IMG/VR virus record: IMGVR_UViG_3300008221_000011
Span: 1 to 44,430 of that record
Direction: 5' to 3' (one strand)
Length of the DNA stretch: 44,430 bases
From: a virus
Every line of letters starts with the position of its first letter. Positions within the stretch are counted from its first letter, which is position 1. Of this stretch, positions 23,652 through 30,379 are shown piece by piece. The notes under the pieces were generated by a model. The model searched no databases, had not been told where the DNA came from, and saw nothing but the letters and a program-made list of their open reading frames with translations. Both the position numbers and the translations under genes were made by a program.

Positions 23652-24311
23652 TTATTCCTCCTGTAATTTAGCGTTATAAGTTTGGTTGAACGCTTCAACC
23701 TTTTTTTCCATCATGTTATCATAATGGTTTTCGGGCCACCAATCCGGTGACTTTGTTTTCCATGTAGCAAACTCCCATTTACCTTCAAGGTAATAATGTC
23801 GGTAAGAAGCAATTACAAACTCCCAATCTTTAGCATTGGGGTTACGATTGTAATACTCTTTCTCATCCAATCGGTATTTATCGAACATAGCAATAGTTAC
23901 TGGTGTCAATCCGTTATGCGGAAAGCCATGTCTGTATATCAAATCTTCATGAATGTTTACATCATTAGTTCTTGAAAAAGAACCATGCACTTTACCATAA
24001 CGATGAGTGTATTCTTGACAAAGAGCCAAGCCATGTTCAAATAACCAAACAAAGTTCTCCCTTGATTGCCTCGCCCAAATGGTTGAGGGGTGGTTTAACA
24101 TGGCGGGCTTCATCAATCTTGAGCCACACGCTACATGAAAAGCCTTAAGGTCTTTCAATTGAGGTTCTTTATCGTTGGTTTGGCGATAAGCCATGTAAAG
24201 AATGTTAGTATGAAGCATTTGACATGTTTCAGTTGGCATTTTGACTACATGCTTATCAAGCATTTCTATTGCCGATTGTCTTGGGTCTTTTGATAGTGCA
24301 AATATATTCAT
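23652..24311 (-). CDS. conserved phage-type protein of unknown function, 219 aa
   Basis: The pattern MNIFALSKDPRQSAIEMLDK-H-V-V-K-M-P-x-E-x-x-Q-M-L, then HPSTIWARQSRENFVWLFEH, EYTHRYGKVH and a C-terminal FATWK-x-K-x-P-x-WW matches a family common in tailed phages that I recognise but whose function is not established; it is sometimes labelled a pyrimidine-dimer glycosylase without good ground. The invariant His, Lys and Glu residues suggest an enzyme acting on nucleotides or DNA. ATGA overlap upstream, 2 bases to the next gene. Confidence 0.7.
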   Translation of the reverse strand: MNIFALSKDPRQSAIEMLDKHVVKMPTETCQMLHTNILYMAYRQTNDKEPQLKDLKAFHVACGSRLMKPAMLNHPSTIWARQSRENFVWLFEHGLALCQEYTHRYGKVHGSFSRTNDVNIHEDLIYRHGFPHNGLTPVTIAMFDKYRLDEKEYYNRNPNAKDWEFVIASYRHYYLEGKWEFATWKTKSPDWWPENHYDNMMEKKVEAFNQTYNAKLQEE

Positions 24312-24757
24312 TCTTCTTCATCACCTTCTCTTTCTTGTCTCCAATACTCCACGATTGATTCATTGAGCGTTTGTCTGTCAAAACTTCTTAAGCGTGACCA
24401 TATCAAATCTTCTTGTGACATACCTGCGATAGATTCTCCGTTTTCTTTGAGCCAATCCTCTTCTATCTTTACAAAATCTCCGAGTGCTTTGTGGTCTTTC
24501 ATCAAATCATATAGTTGCAATTGCAAACTCCTGTCGGAATTACCGTTGCCTGTTTCATCTATGAAGTCATCACACATTTTCTCAAATGCCACATCACAAT
24601 TATCCGACTCACATTCAATAAACGGTGTATCGCTACGATAACTACCTGTTGGTATTCCACCACAAGACGCACATAGTTCAAAGTGTTCGGCTAAAGACTT
24701 CCAATCATATTCTTCGTTTCGTATCAATTCAATTATTTTTCTTACTATCTCACTCAT
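24308..24757 (-). CDS. zinc-binding protein, 149 aa
   Basis: C29-A-S-C32-G-G and later ECESDNCD make a C-x-x-C ... C-x(4-6)-C zinc site of the Lar / restriction-alleviation type (known from phages), flanked by helices; the C-terminal half is helical (SQEDLIWSRLRSFDRQTLNE). Ends EGDEEE because of the SD of the next gene. If it is a Lar-like zinc ribbon it might counter host DNA restriction; this is inference from the Cys spacing only. Confidence 0.55.
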   Translation of the reverse strand: MSEIVRKIIELIRNEEYDWKSLAEHFELCASCGGIPTGSYRSDTPFIECESDNCDVAFEKMCDDFIDETGNGNSDRSLQLQLYDLMKDHKALGDFVKIEEDWLKENGESIAGMSQEDLIWSRLRSFDRQTLNESIVEYWRQEREGDEEE

Positions 24758-25041
24758 TCTTCTTCACCCCATTTTAATTCATTAGGTATTACCCACTCTC
24801 TACGAGCAATATCGCCACAATCTTTACATATGAACTTTTGCATTATTAAGCAACCATTACTAACTTCTTCTTGGTCTTCTTCTAAAAATTCTATTTCATC
24901 GTGGTGACAAGAAGAGACTTCAAGGGTAAATACTTTATCTTCTTTACCTTCTTGTTCAATTGTCCATTCTTCGGTAGTCTTGCCTTGATTGTTAAATTGC
25001 TTTCGCAATTCGTGTTGATTGAATACTGTTTCATCAATCAT
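24754..25041 (-). CDS. zinc-binding acidic protein, 95 aa
   Basis: Highly acidic, with a zinc candidate SSCHHDE and FICKDCGD. The middle EIEFLEEDQEEV is strongly negative. Ends LKWGEEE from the downstream SD. Overlaps both neighbours by 4 bases. No family recognised. Confidence 0.5.
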   Translation of the reverse strand: MIDETVFNQHELRKQFNNQGKTTEEWTIEQEGKEDKVFTLEVSSCHHDEIEFLEEDQEEVSNGCLIMQKFICKDCGDIARREWVIPNELKWGEEE

Positions 25042-25166
25042 TCAATCGCCCCACAATCACAAATAGACATAATGTAGCGGATTGCATCCACAAACACTAC
25101 ACTACCGTAAGCATCATCATATTCAGTCTCATTCTTTTCGCATTTACATTTTAATTTTTTCATCAT
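25038..25166 (-). CDS. zinc miniprotein, 42 aa
   Basis: Two C-x-C pairs, KCKCEKN near the start and ICDCGA near the end, likely hold one zinc ion; the middle (ETEYDDAYGSVVFVDAIRYIM) is a strand and helix. SD AGGAGG is 7 bases upstream of the ATG and the stop makes an ATGA overlap with the next gene. Function unknown. Confidence 0.55.
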   Translation of the reverse strand: MMKKLKCKCEKNETEYDDAYGSVVFVDAIRYIMSICDCGAIE

Positions 25167-25168
25167 AA

Positions 25169-25402
25169 TTATTCCTCCTTAGTTACTGGAAAGGGAATCC
25201 AGTCTTTGTTGTATTTTTGATAAATATCTGTGCTACAACCATTACACAATTTGACTAGTATTTTGTCATCTATGTCATCCATGTCTAAAGACCGGAATTC
25301 TAACAATAGATACTTAGTGGCTCTTAGACCACAAGAAGCGCATTTAGGCACTCCTTTTGTTTTTTCTTTTACTACAAAAAATTCTTTTATCCAATTAATC
25401 AT
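25169..25402 (-). CDS. zinc-binding protein, 77 aa
   Basis: Start at MINWIKEFFVV because AGGAGAAAT precedes it; the longer frame is unsupported. Residues 20-30 and 50-60 hold PKCASCGLR and KLCNGCST, a C-x-x-C pair each, which fits a single zinc ribbon. Start of this gene is downstream of a 166-base gap, so it may be the first gene of a transcript. Its M-I-N-W-I-K start resembles loosely the tag of the right-hand block but is shifted by one residue, so I do not count it. Confidence 0.6.
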   Translation of the reverse strand: MINWIKEFFVVKEKTKGVPKCASCGLRATKYLLLEFRSLDMDDIDDKILVKLCNGCSTDIYQKYNKDWIPFPVTKEE

Positions 25403-25623
25403 ATTTATTTCTCCTATGTTTGTTTGGGGGAAAGATGGCCAAGAACAAGCCGTCAAGAACCAATGAACCGTAGTGTTAATCTTTCATTACCCTATAAAAC
25501 CCAAACTGTCGTTTAAGTGACGACAATAGTTACTGGTAAAACATGCTATTTCCTTCAAACATATTCTTTACTTAGGAAACCAGCCTTTCAAGCGAGGATT
25601 TGATATTCCTCACAGGAATTTAA
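25403..25623. other. intergenic gap of 221 bases, possible minus-strand promoter
   Basis: Not coding by any start-SD combination. On the minus strand GGGTTTTATAGGG (about 25489-25501) contains a TATA-like box that could drive the leftward genes from 25402 on, and TCGTTTAAGTGACGAC (from 25509) is a short imperfect palindrome just upstream of it. No BRE or other repeats could be established. The gap interrupts the otherwise continuous overlapping array, which supports a promoter here. Confidence 0.35.
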
Positions 25624-25797
25624 TTAAGACATCACTGCCTTCTTCTTTGCTCTTACACATGACTTGTGAAAAATACTTACTTCATTTTTAATTATTACTC
25701 TCTTGCAACATTCTTTACATGTGCGCTTTTGACACTTATCACAATCAGTTACAGCAGTGTTGTTTTTACAATTAGTGCATTGATTTCTATTATACAT
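25624..25797 (-). CDS. zinc-finger miniprotein, 57 aa
   Basis: QCTNCKNN, DCDKCQKR and TCKECCKR give three C-x-x-C pairs plus HKSC, a cross-brace (B-box/RING-like) arrangement binding probably two zinc ions. A RING-like finger beside Ubl-type genes would be of note as a possible E3, but the loop lengths are short and the call is speculative. Start MYNRNQ follows SD AGGAGGTGAG; an upstream GTG in frame is less likely because it falls in the SD. Confidence 0.6.
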   Translation of the reverse strand: MYNRNQCTNCKNNTAVTDCDKCQKRTCKECCKRVIIKNEVSIFHKSCVRAKKKAVMS

Positions 25798-25798
25798 T

Positions 25799-26947
25799 TT
25801 ACTCACCTCCTAGATGTCTCTGAAGAGTCTCTAAATGATGGGGGTATAGGCTCTCCCCATCTATAATCATTTGTTTAATCAGTGAAAAACTAAACAGCAC
25901 ATTTGTTCCTTTACCTTCTATGGTATCAAGAGTAAAAGGAACAAACCCATAATAGTCACAAGCATCATCGAATACTTGTGATGGTTTCATCAATATAGCC
26001 AAAGAATCTAATCTTCGCTTTTGTTGTTGTAGTGCTGCTTTCTTAGCCAGTTGTTGTTGTTTTATTTTAGCAAGTCTTTCTCTTTCTTGTCTGCCTTCAT
26101 CCCAAATTCGTTGTTTTTCAGCCTCTCTTTCTTTACGAGCCGCTATTTGTAGTTCTTGTCGGTATAGTTGCCTATTGCGAGAATCAGTAGCCTCATTAGC
26201 CTGTTGTTTGTGGTCTTCTTCTACCTTTCTATGAGTAACATCTCTAAGAGCATAGAATAAATTCAAATCTGCCCAAAGCCTATCATTAGGATAACCATAC
26301 TTTAGAAGTTGGTTCTTGGAGTTATCTTCGTGATTCCAACGCCAAACAATAGAGGCCATTTGATAACCATAGTCACCAAACTTACCTGTTGCTCTTGTTT
26401 TCAAATCATAGTGCCAATCATAGCATCGCTCATCATTACTTTCTCCATTAAGATACATCCATTCGTTTTTATTATTAATAACAGCATCTAATTCTTTAAT
26501 CTCATCAAACATCTCATTAAAGTGTTCACCGTGTTCTTCCCACCATGCGTTGCTTTTCATAGTTTGTAGTCGCTTCTGCATCCAATCATCAATCATCTTA
26601 TCAGTGATGCTTTCCATAGTAATGCCCAATTCATTTATCATTTGTTGAACAATCAAGTATGCGCCGATATGGTCGGAACCAACACATTCACTCACACCTG
26701 TTACAGTATTGCGAATTTCAAAGTGATATACTACTCTATGCCCACATAGACAATAACCTACATGTCCATTAGTCCATTCCGGCCCATTACCCATGTGAGT
26801 ATGACGATAAACATTACCAGTGGCTTCCCACTCATTTCTTGCTTCTTCATAAGTATCACAGGAGGATAGTTCAACCATCTTGCGTTTAAGGATTTTATCC
26901 CATCTACCTTCTCCTAAGTCTCTCTTTGCTCTAATTATCTCTTCCAT
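25799..26947 (-). CDS. zinc-site plus coiled-coil protein, 382 aa, unknown function
   Basis: Residues 66-90 read C66-L-C68-G-H, strands, then N-x-x-T-G-x-x-E-C88-V-G-S-x-H-I, a C-x-C-G-H/C-V-G-S zinc motif found in phage DNA-associated proteins. A long charged coiled-coil (about 245-325: QLYRQELQIAARKEREAEKQ, then RERLAKIKQQQLAKK) and an alpha/beta end follow. It lies just downstream of the helicase, 9 bases apart, so may assist it in replication or repair. Overall family unnamed. Confidence 0.6.
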   Translation of the reverse strand: MEEIIRAKRDLGEGRWDKILKRKMVELSSCDTYEEARNEWEATGNVYRHTHMGNGPEWTNGHVGYCLCGHRVVYHFEIRNTVTGVSECVGSDHIGAYLIVQQMINELGITMESITDKMIDDWMQKRLQTMKSNAWWEEHGEHFNEMFDEIKELDAVINNKNEWMYLNGESNDERCYDWHYDLKTRATGKFGDYGYQMASIVWRWNHEDNSKNQLLKYGYPNDRLWADLNLFYALRDVTHRKVEEDHKQQANEATDSRNRQLYRQELQIAARKEREAEKQRIWDEGRQERERLAKIKQQQLAKKAALQQQKRRLDSLAILMKPSQVFDDACDYYGFVPFTLDTIEGKGTNVLFSFSLIKQMIIDGESLYPHHLETLQRHLGGE

Positions 26948-26956
26948 TTTTATTCC

Positions 26957-28402
26957 TCAGTTTTTGGGTCTTTCACCACAGTAATATAGATTCTTCTTAG
27001 CCCTTGTAATTGCAACATAACAGATGTTGCGTTCTTCTTGTGGATTAGTTGCCTTCGGGTGTGGCATTCGTTCCGGTGTTAGGATATAAACATTGTCTGC
27101 TTCTAATCCCTTAGCCTTGTGAACAGTAGAGAGCATAATATCTCCATACTGCTTTCCTTTGAATAGTCTTTCGATTTCAACAATAATCCCACCAACAGTA
27201 TCAGCACGACCAGTAAAGATACGAATACAATTAACCTTGTCTTCAAGACTATTCGCTTGGTTTTGTTTCTTAGCATTAACCAATCGCATGTATTGAGTAG
27301 TGAAATCCATTTCAAGCAAATCACTAAACTCTTTACTTGACATATTAGCGTGTGTTGTAATCTTATTCACAGCATTAACTAGTCCTTTATGCATATCTCG
27401 ACCATTGATGTATGCTGATTTGCCTTGAGTAAGTAAGTCATAGAATGCACTTACCAAAGGAGCGTTGTATCTACATAGAACTAAGTCGCCCTTTGTAGGA
27501 TTAAAGTATGCATTAACATTAACTGTTCCTTCTTCCGCAGTTTCAAGCCCATTAAAGTCTTTAACATATCGGTTCGCTTCCTTAATAACTGACTTAGGAC
27601 AACGCCATGTGAGAGTCATAGGGAAATGACGGACTTTTTTACCAAGTTTTCCTAATTGCTCGGAGAATATAGCCATTGAATTGCTATCCGCCCCTCGGAA
27701 TCCGTAAATTGCTTGGTTTTTATCACCAACAATAATACATCGGCCATTTGTCGTGCATCTAACAATCAACTCTCTTTGCATTTCATTGAAGTCTTGTGCT
27801 TCATCAACGAATAACACATCAAACTTTGGAAGTGTCCAATTAAGGACTAGTGGGAGCCAAATCATATCATCGAAATCAATGTTCTTTGTTTGTGATTTAC
27901 ACTCATCGAGTATATCGCAAATGTTTTCAAGAGCAAGAGTTTCATCAAGCATTGTTTTAAACTCTATATTATAGTAATCAATCAAACCACGAACAGCCTC
28001 TTCATTCTTACAATCAATCATAGAACCTTTAATAAGTCCAATCAATTTAACAAGTGGGTAAGTGCTAGTATAGTCTCTACCTAGATTAATATTATCATCA
28101 ATGATGTTCTTAACTTTATATTGATTAACTTTAGGCTTAACTCCGTTCTTGTAGAATGATGCCATACCTAGAGCATGGAAAGTTTTTGCATCTACTCCTT
28201 CGGGTAGTCTTTCTTGTAGTTCTTTTTGAATTGATTTATTAAAGCATAGAAATCCCATCTTCAGATATGAAGGTAGTCTACCTGACGCTTCAACGATAGT
28301 AAATGTTTTACCAGTGCCAGCACCAGCATTAACTACAATATCATCATTAGTGGTTTCAATGGCTTCCCATATCGCTTCTTGTTGTTCGGTTCCTTTTATC
28401 AT
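26957..28402 (-). CDS. UvrD/PcrA-type SF1A DNA helicase
   Basis: 481 aa, about two thirds of a cellular UvrD, with 1B/2B insertions reduced. Motif I NAGAGTGKTFT (23-33), Ia LCFNKSIQKEL, II LFVDEAQD, III DKNQAIYGFRGAD, IV LTWRCP, V LSTVHKAKGLE with DNVYIL and VI NICYVAITRAKKNLYY are all present. Unwinds DNA 3'-5' in replication, repair or recombination; it is the only helicase in the window. SD AAGGAGG precedes ATG. It is the first protein gene of the leftward operon, behind tRNA-Leu. Confidence 0.93.
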   Translation of the reverse strand: MIKGTEQQEAIWEAIETTNDDIVVNAGAGTGKTFTIVEASGRLPSYLKMGFLCFNKSIQKELQERLPEGVDAKTFHALGMASFYKNGVKPKVNQYKVKNIIDDNINLGRDYTSTYPLVKLIGLIKGSMIDCKNEEAVRGLIDYYNIEFKTMLDETLALENICDILDECKSQTKNIDFDDMIWLPLVLNWTLPKFDVLFVDEAQDFNEMQRELIVRCTTNGRCIIVGDKNQAIYGFRGADSNSMAIFSEQLGKLGKKVRHFPMTLTWRCPKSVIKEANRYVKDFNGLETAEEGTVNVNAYFNPTKGDLVLCRYNAPLVSAFYDLLTQGKSAYINGRDMHKGLVNAVNKITTHANMSSKEFSDLLEMDFTTQYMRLVNAKKQNQANSLEDKVNCIRIFTGRADTVGGIIVEIERLFKGKQYGDIMLSTVHKAKGLEADNVYILTPERMPHPKATNPQEERNICYVAITRAKKNLYYCGERPKN

Positions 28403-28439
28403 ATTTATTCCTCCTTATATTTTTATTATTTGAATAGGC

Positions 28440-28520
28440 GGGCAAATGAGATACGAATTAAGTTATCAAAGATAACTACTACTTCATGTCGCACCCGTTT
28501 CGTTTTATACTCATTTGCCC
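28440..28520 (-). other. long inverted repeat with inner hairpin, between tRNA-Leu and helicase
   Basis: GGGCAAATGAG (28440-28450) and CTCATTTGCCC (28510-28520) are perfect 11-bp inverted repeats; between them AGTTATC-AAA-GATAACT (28461-28477) is a perfect 7-bp hairpin. The right arm can also pair as CTCAT-TTGCCC-ATGAG (28510-28525) just before the tRNA 3' end. A mutually exclusive structure of this kind in the leader of the helicase operon may be a small RNA or an attenuator. No protein is coded here. Confidence 0.55.
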
Positions 28521-28525
28521 ATGAG

Positions 28526-28612
28526 TGGTGCTAAAGGCAGGATTTGAACCTGCGAATCATTAAGAACAGGAATTTAAGCCCTGCGGTTTTAACCATGCTC
28601 ACCCACTTTAGC
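28526..28612 (-). tRNA. tRNA-Leu (anticodon UAA)
   Basis: 87 bases with encoded CCA. Acceptor GCTAAAG pairs perfectly with CTTTAGC; anticodon stem CAGGG/TCCTG with loop CTTAAAT gives TAA; a long variable arm typical of Leu (TTCTTAATGATTC) and T arm GCAGG-TTCAAAT-CCTGC follow. It reads TTA, abundant in these genes. It heads the leftward operon. Confidence 0.95.
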
Positions 28613-28695
28613 GTTATTAGTTTGAAAACAACATCTATTGAAATAACAATAATGAAACATCAATCAATGTGATTTTCAGTCTCTACTGTCCCAGA

Positions 28696-28706
28696 CCCTT
28701 ATAAAG
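28696..28706 (-). promoter_or_regulatory. TATA box for tRNA-Leu / leftward operon
   Basis: CTTTATAAGGG on the minus strand, about 85 bases upstream of the tRNA-Leu 5' end, in a context free of coding sequence. The core CTTATAAAG is palindromic, so it could work in both directions. No BRE evidence could be weighed by eye. Confidence 0.45.
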
Positions 28707-28751
28707 TAGGTGGCGGTCGCCCGCCGCTAGTTTTTTTTAGAGTCAAAATGA

Positions 28752-28778
28752 ATCTATTGCATTTAATCTGCAATAGAT
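28752..28778. repeat. 10-bp inverted repeat with 7-base loop
   Basis: ATCTATTGCA-TTTAATC-TGCAATAGAT, a perfect hairpin, 50 bases upstream (on the minus strand) of the TATA box. Too AT-rich for a classical terminator and no T-run follows. It may be an operator or a protein-binding site in the promoter of the leftward operon. Confidence 0.6.
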
Positions 28779-28918
28779 GAGGAATAGGAACACAAAGGCG
28801 GGAGAATGCTTCATTAACGGGGTTGCCAATGATGGTAGCATTTTTAATTAGACAGTCGAGAACGGAGACGAAAAAAACCGCTTAAACTCCCATGTTTGTG
28901 AGTAAAAAGGGAAACAAA

Positions 28919-28934
28919 GGGAGGCGAACCTCCC
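28919..28934 (-). terminator. stem-loop terminator with UUCG loop
   Basis: On the minus strand GGGAGG-TTCG-CCTCCC, followed by TTTG and a run TTTCCCTTTTT, 60 bases after the stop of the 28993-29466 gene. A second 8-bp hairpin (CTTAATTC/GAATTAAG, 28949-28967) lies between. This matches the other UUCG/GNRA stem-T-tract terminators in the region. Confidence 0.75.
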
Positions 28935-28992
28935 AATGTTTCGGCTCTCTTAATTCAATGAATTAAGTGGTAACTTCAAAGTAAAATTAAAT

Positions 28993-29466
28993 TCACTCTT
29001 CTGTTTCTTCTGGAAGTAGTGAAGAAACACTACCATCCCAAAGGTTGTCACGGAACTTCTTAGAAAGCGAGTTTCTAATTTTCTTTGCGTGAGCATCTGC
29101 ATAATCTTCTGCATTGTCGAAAGCACCGCCACCCGACTTAATGTGCTTAAAACTCACAGCCCCAATAATAGAGTCGTGGTTGTAATAGAGCAAAGCCGCT
29201 TCGTGAACTACTCCACAAATACGGTCAATTGCGACACGAACACTTGCTGGAACGCTACTCTTTTGTCCTCGGCGGAAAGGTGTTCCGTCACGGCCTTTGA
29301 GTAGAGCCTTAAGTGCGTTTTGCGCCGCTTCTCGCTCATTCGGGTTTTCTTGTCCAACTTGGAGGTGCAATTCAACGACTTGTCGAAGTGCGGCATCTAA
29401 GTTGTCATCTGCTTCAAGGTATTCAGTAATCTCTACAACGAGAGAGTCCCATTTCATATCATCCAT
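28993..29466 (-). CDS. unknown protein, paralogue of the gene at 31437, 157 aa
   Basis: Starts MDDMKWDSLVVEITEYL. The middle (PFRRGQKSSVPASVRVAIDR) and the end (KKIRNSLSKKFRDNLWDGSV) align with PIRRGIQSSLTAEQMAAVDS and KVKRSIKKAITDKRWNGLLN of the 31437-31955 product, and both end in acidic tails (ETEE, SSEE). Helical, charged, higher GC than neighbours. The paralogues sit on opposite strands either side of the origin-like segment, so a role in replication initiation or regulation is possible. Function otherwise unknown. Confidence 0.65.
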   Translation of the reverse strand: MDDMKWDSLVVEITEYLEADDNLDAALRQVVELHLQVGQENPNEREAAQNALKALLKGRDGTPFRRGQKSSVPASVRVAIDRICGVVHEAALLYYNHDSIIGAVSFKHIKSGGGAFDNAEDYADAHAKKIRNSLSKKFRDNLWDGSVSSLLPEETEE

Positions 29467-29472
29467 ATATAA

Positions 29473-29688
29473 TCAATCCTGCCCACTTGGGGCAAACTCT
29501 CCACCTTCTACCCCTATATAAAGGGAAGCACTTTGAGCAATTGATGTAGAATAGAAACCAGTAACAATACCAACGAGCATAAAAACAAGCCGATTTTCCT
29601 TAGAAGTATATTTGCCACCCATGAATCTCTTATTATTCGATTTCTTTTCATATTGATTTTTGAAAGGGCCACCTATATTTATCACCAT
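29473..29688 (-). CDS. small membrane protein, 71 aa
   Basis: Start at MVINIGGPF, close to the palindrome TTCTCACGGTGAGAA; a longer frame from 29730 is less likely. A hydrophobic stretch (LVFMLVGIVTGFYSTSIAQS) after a basic segment (KNQYEKKSNNKRFMGGK) predicts one membrane helix. The end is followed 6 bases later by the 28993-29466 start, so they may be one unit. Weak SD, hence moderate confidence. Confidence 0.45.
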   Translation of the reverse strand: MVINIGGPFKNQYEKKSNNKRFMGGKYTSKENRLVFMLVGIVTGFYSTSIAQSASLYIGVEGGEFAPSGQD

Positions 29689-29690
29689 CT

Positions 29691-30010
29691 TTCTCACGGT
29701 GAGAATCGCAAGCATGGTTTTTTGAAGCACTTATGTTAAACAAGTCATGCTTTTTGCTTGTTTATCATTATTCTCATGTTTCTCATGGGGGGCCTAGAGG
29801 GGGGGGGTAGAGAACAAGGTAGCCCCCCCCCTCTCTCTATAAGTAGTGATAATAATGATGATAATGATAATAATATGAATATTATATACTTCTGTCAACA
29901 AGTCTCTCTTTTTGGAGGACTTACGATTCTCACACTTGAGAATAATATGAGAATAATATTTTTTGCTAGTATAGTATAGTATATCTATACGATATATGAT
30001 ATATACTCAA
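29691..30010. other. origin-like segment: TGAGAAT iterons, G9/C9 hairpin, AT-rich tract
   Basis: The 7-base word TGAGAAT or its complement, sometimes with one mismatch, occurs at about 29691-29697, 29699-29706, 29770-29777, 29780-29787, 29926-29932, 29937-29943 and 29948-29954; several are arranged as inverted pairs. AGAG followed by nine G (29796-29807) faces nine C followed by TCT (29823-29834), a perfect 12-bp inverted repeat. An AT-rich stretch of TATA, GTATAGTATAG and ATATAT units fills 29955-30015. Iterons, GC structure and AT-rich unwinding tract are the usual parts of a replication origin; experimental proof is lacking. Confidence 0.55.
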
Positions 30011-30125
30011 TAGAAAACAACCCAATCCAAATGATACTAATTCAGGGTAGAATAATTTACACCCATTATACGCATACGATTGACTATGTAGTTTGGTAGT
30101 GGTCTTTTGTGAGCGACTCCGTAGG

Positions 30126-30169
30126 AAAAAAAAAAGAGAGGGAACCAGCATTTCTGCCGATTCCCCCTC
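30126..30169 (-). terminator. stem-loop terminator of the 30197-31248 unit
   Basis: On the minus strand GAGGGGGAATCGGCA-GAAA-TGCTGGTTCCCTCTC, a 15-bp stem with G-U pairs and a GAAA tetraloop, followed by ten T. It lies 28 bases after the stop of the 30197-30379 gene and faces the origin-like segment. Confidence 0.85.
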
Positions 30170-30196
30170 AATTCTTCTCCCTACTCAATTACTCAA

Positions 30197-30379
30197 TCAA
30201 CTCTCCACTATTTCGCCATCACTGGATAGTCTCCATGCTTCAAGGATGAAATCCATATCCACTGGATTGTGCCAAAGCGGAATATCCTCTTCAAATTCCT
30301 CATATTCGTCTTCAATCGCCTTGATAGTGTGCAACTGTGCGATTTGGGCCGTCAATAGTTTGATTATCAACTCAATCAC
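30197..30379 (-). CDS. small acidic protein, 60 aa
   Basis: Helical N-terminus (MIELIIKLLTAQIAQLHTIK) followed by a stretch of DEYEEFEEDIP and a helix DFILEAWRL. ATGA overlap with the upstream gene, and a clear terminator follows it, so it is the last gene of a two-gene unit. Function unknown. Confidence 0.6.
   Translation of the reverse strand: MIELIIKLLTAQIAQLHTIKAIEDEYEEFEEDIPLWHNPVDMDFILEAWRLSSDGEIVES

Larger units (their letters stand above)
28613..28948. other. non-coding region with promoter and several stem-loops
   Basis: No start-SD pair gives a protein. It holds a minus-strand TATA box, a GC hairpin GGCGG-TCGC-CCGCC followed by CGC, TAG and a run of eight T (about 28712-28737), a 10-bp hairpin at 28752-28778 and the terminator at 28919-28934. 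It lies between converging signals: the end of the 28993-29466 unit and the start of the tRNA-Leu unit. Nothing else could be identified. Confidence 0.5.

Noticed and set aside
23652-24311. Pyrimidine-dimer glycosylase (DenV-like)
   Set aside because: The sequence lacks the DenV-type N-terminal threonine and overall pattern; the name is used in annotations for this family but I see no support.
25169-25402. Gene starting MINWIKEF as a 16th tagged protein
   Set aside because: The Trp is one residue further from the Met, the K position is shifted and the gene lies on the other strand in a zinc-protein cluster; the resemblance is likely chance.
1-28402. Long plus-strand ORFs opposite the leftward operon
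   Set aside because: They are antisense shadows of well-supported minus-strand genes; they lack SD sites and overlap protein motifs on the other strand.
7295-28612. tRNA genes as integration (att) sites of a provirus
   Set aside because: No integrase or recombinase gene and no duplicated tRNA 3' end were seen; both tRNAs are complete with CCA and lie within operons.
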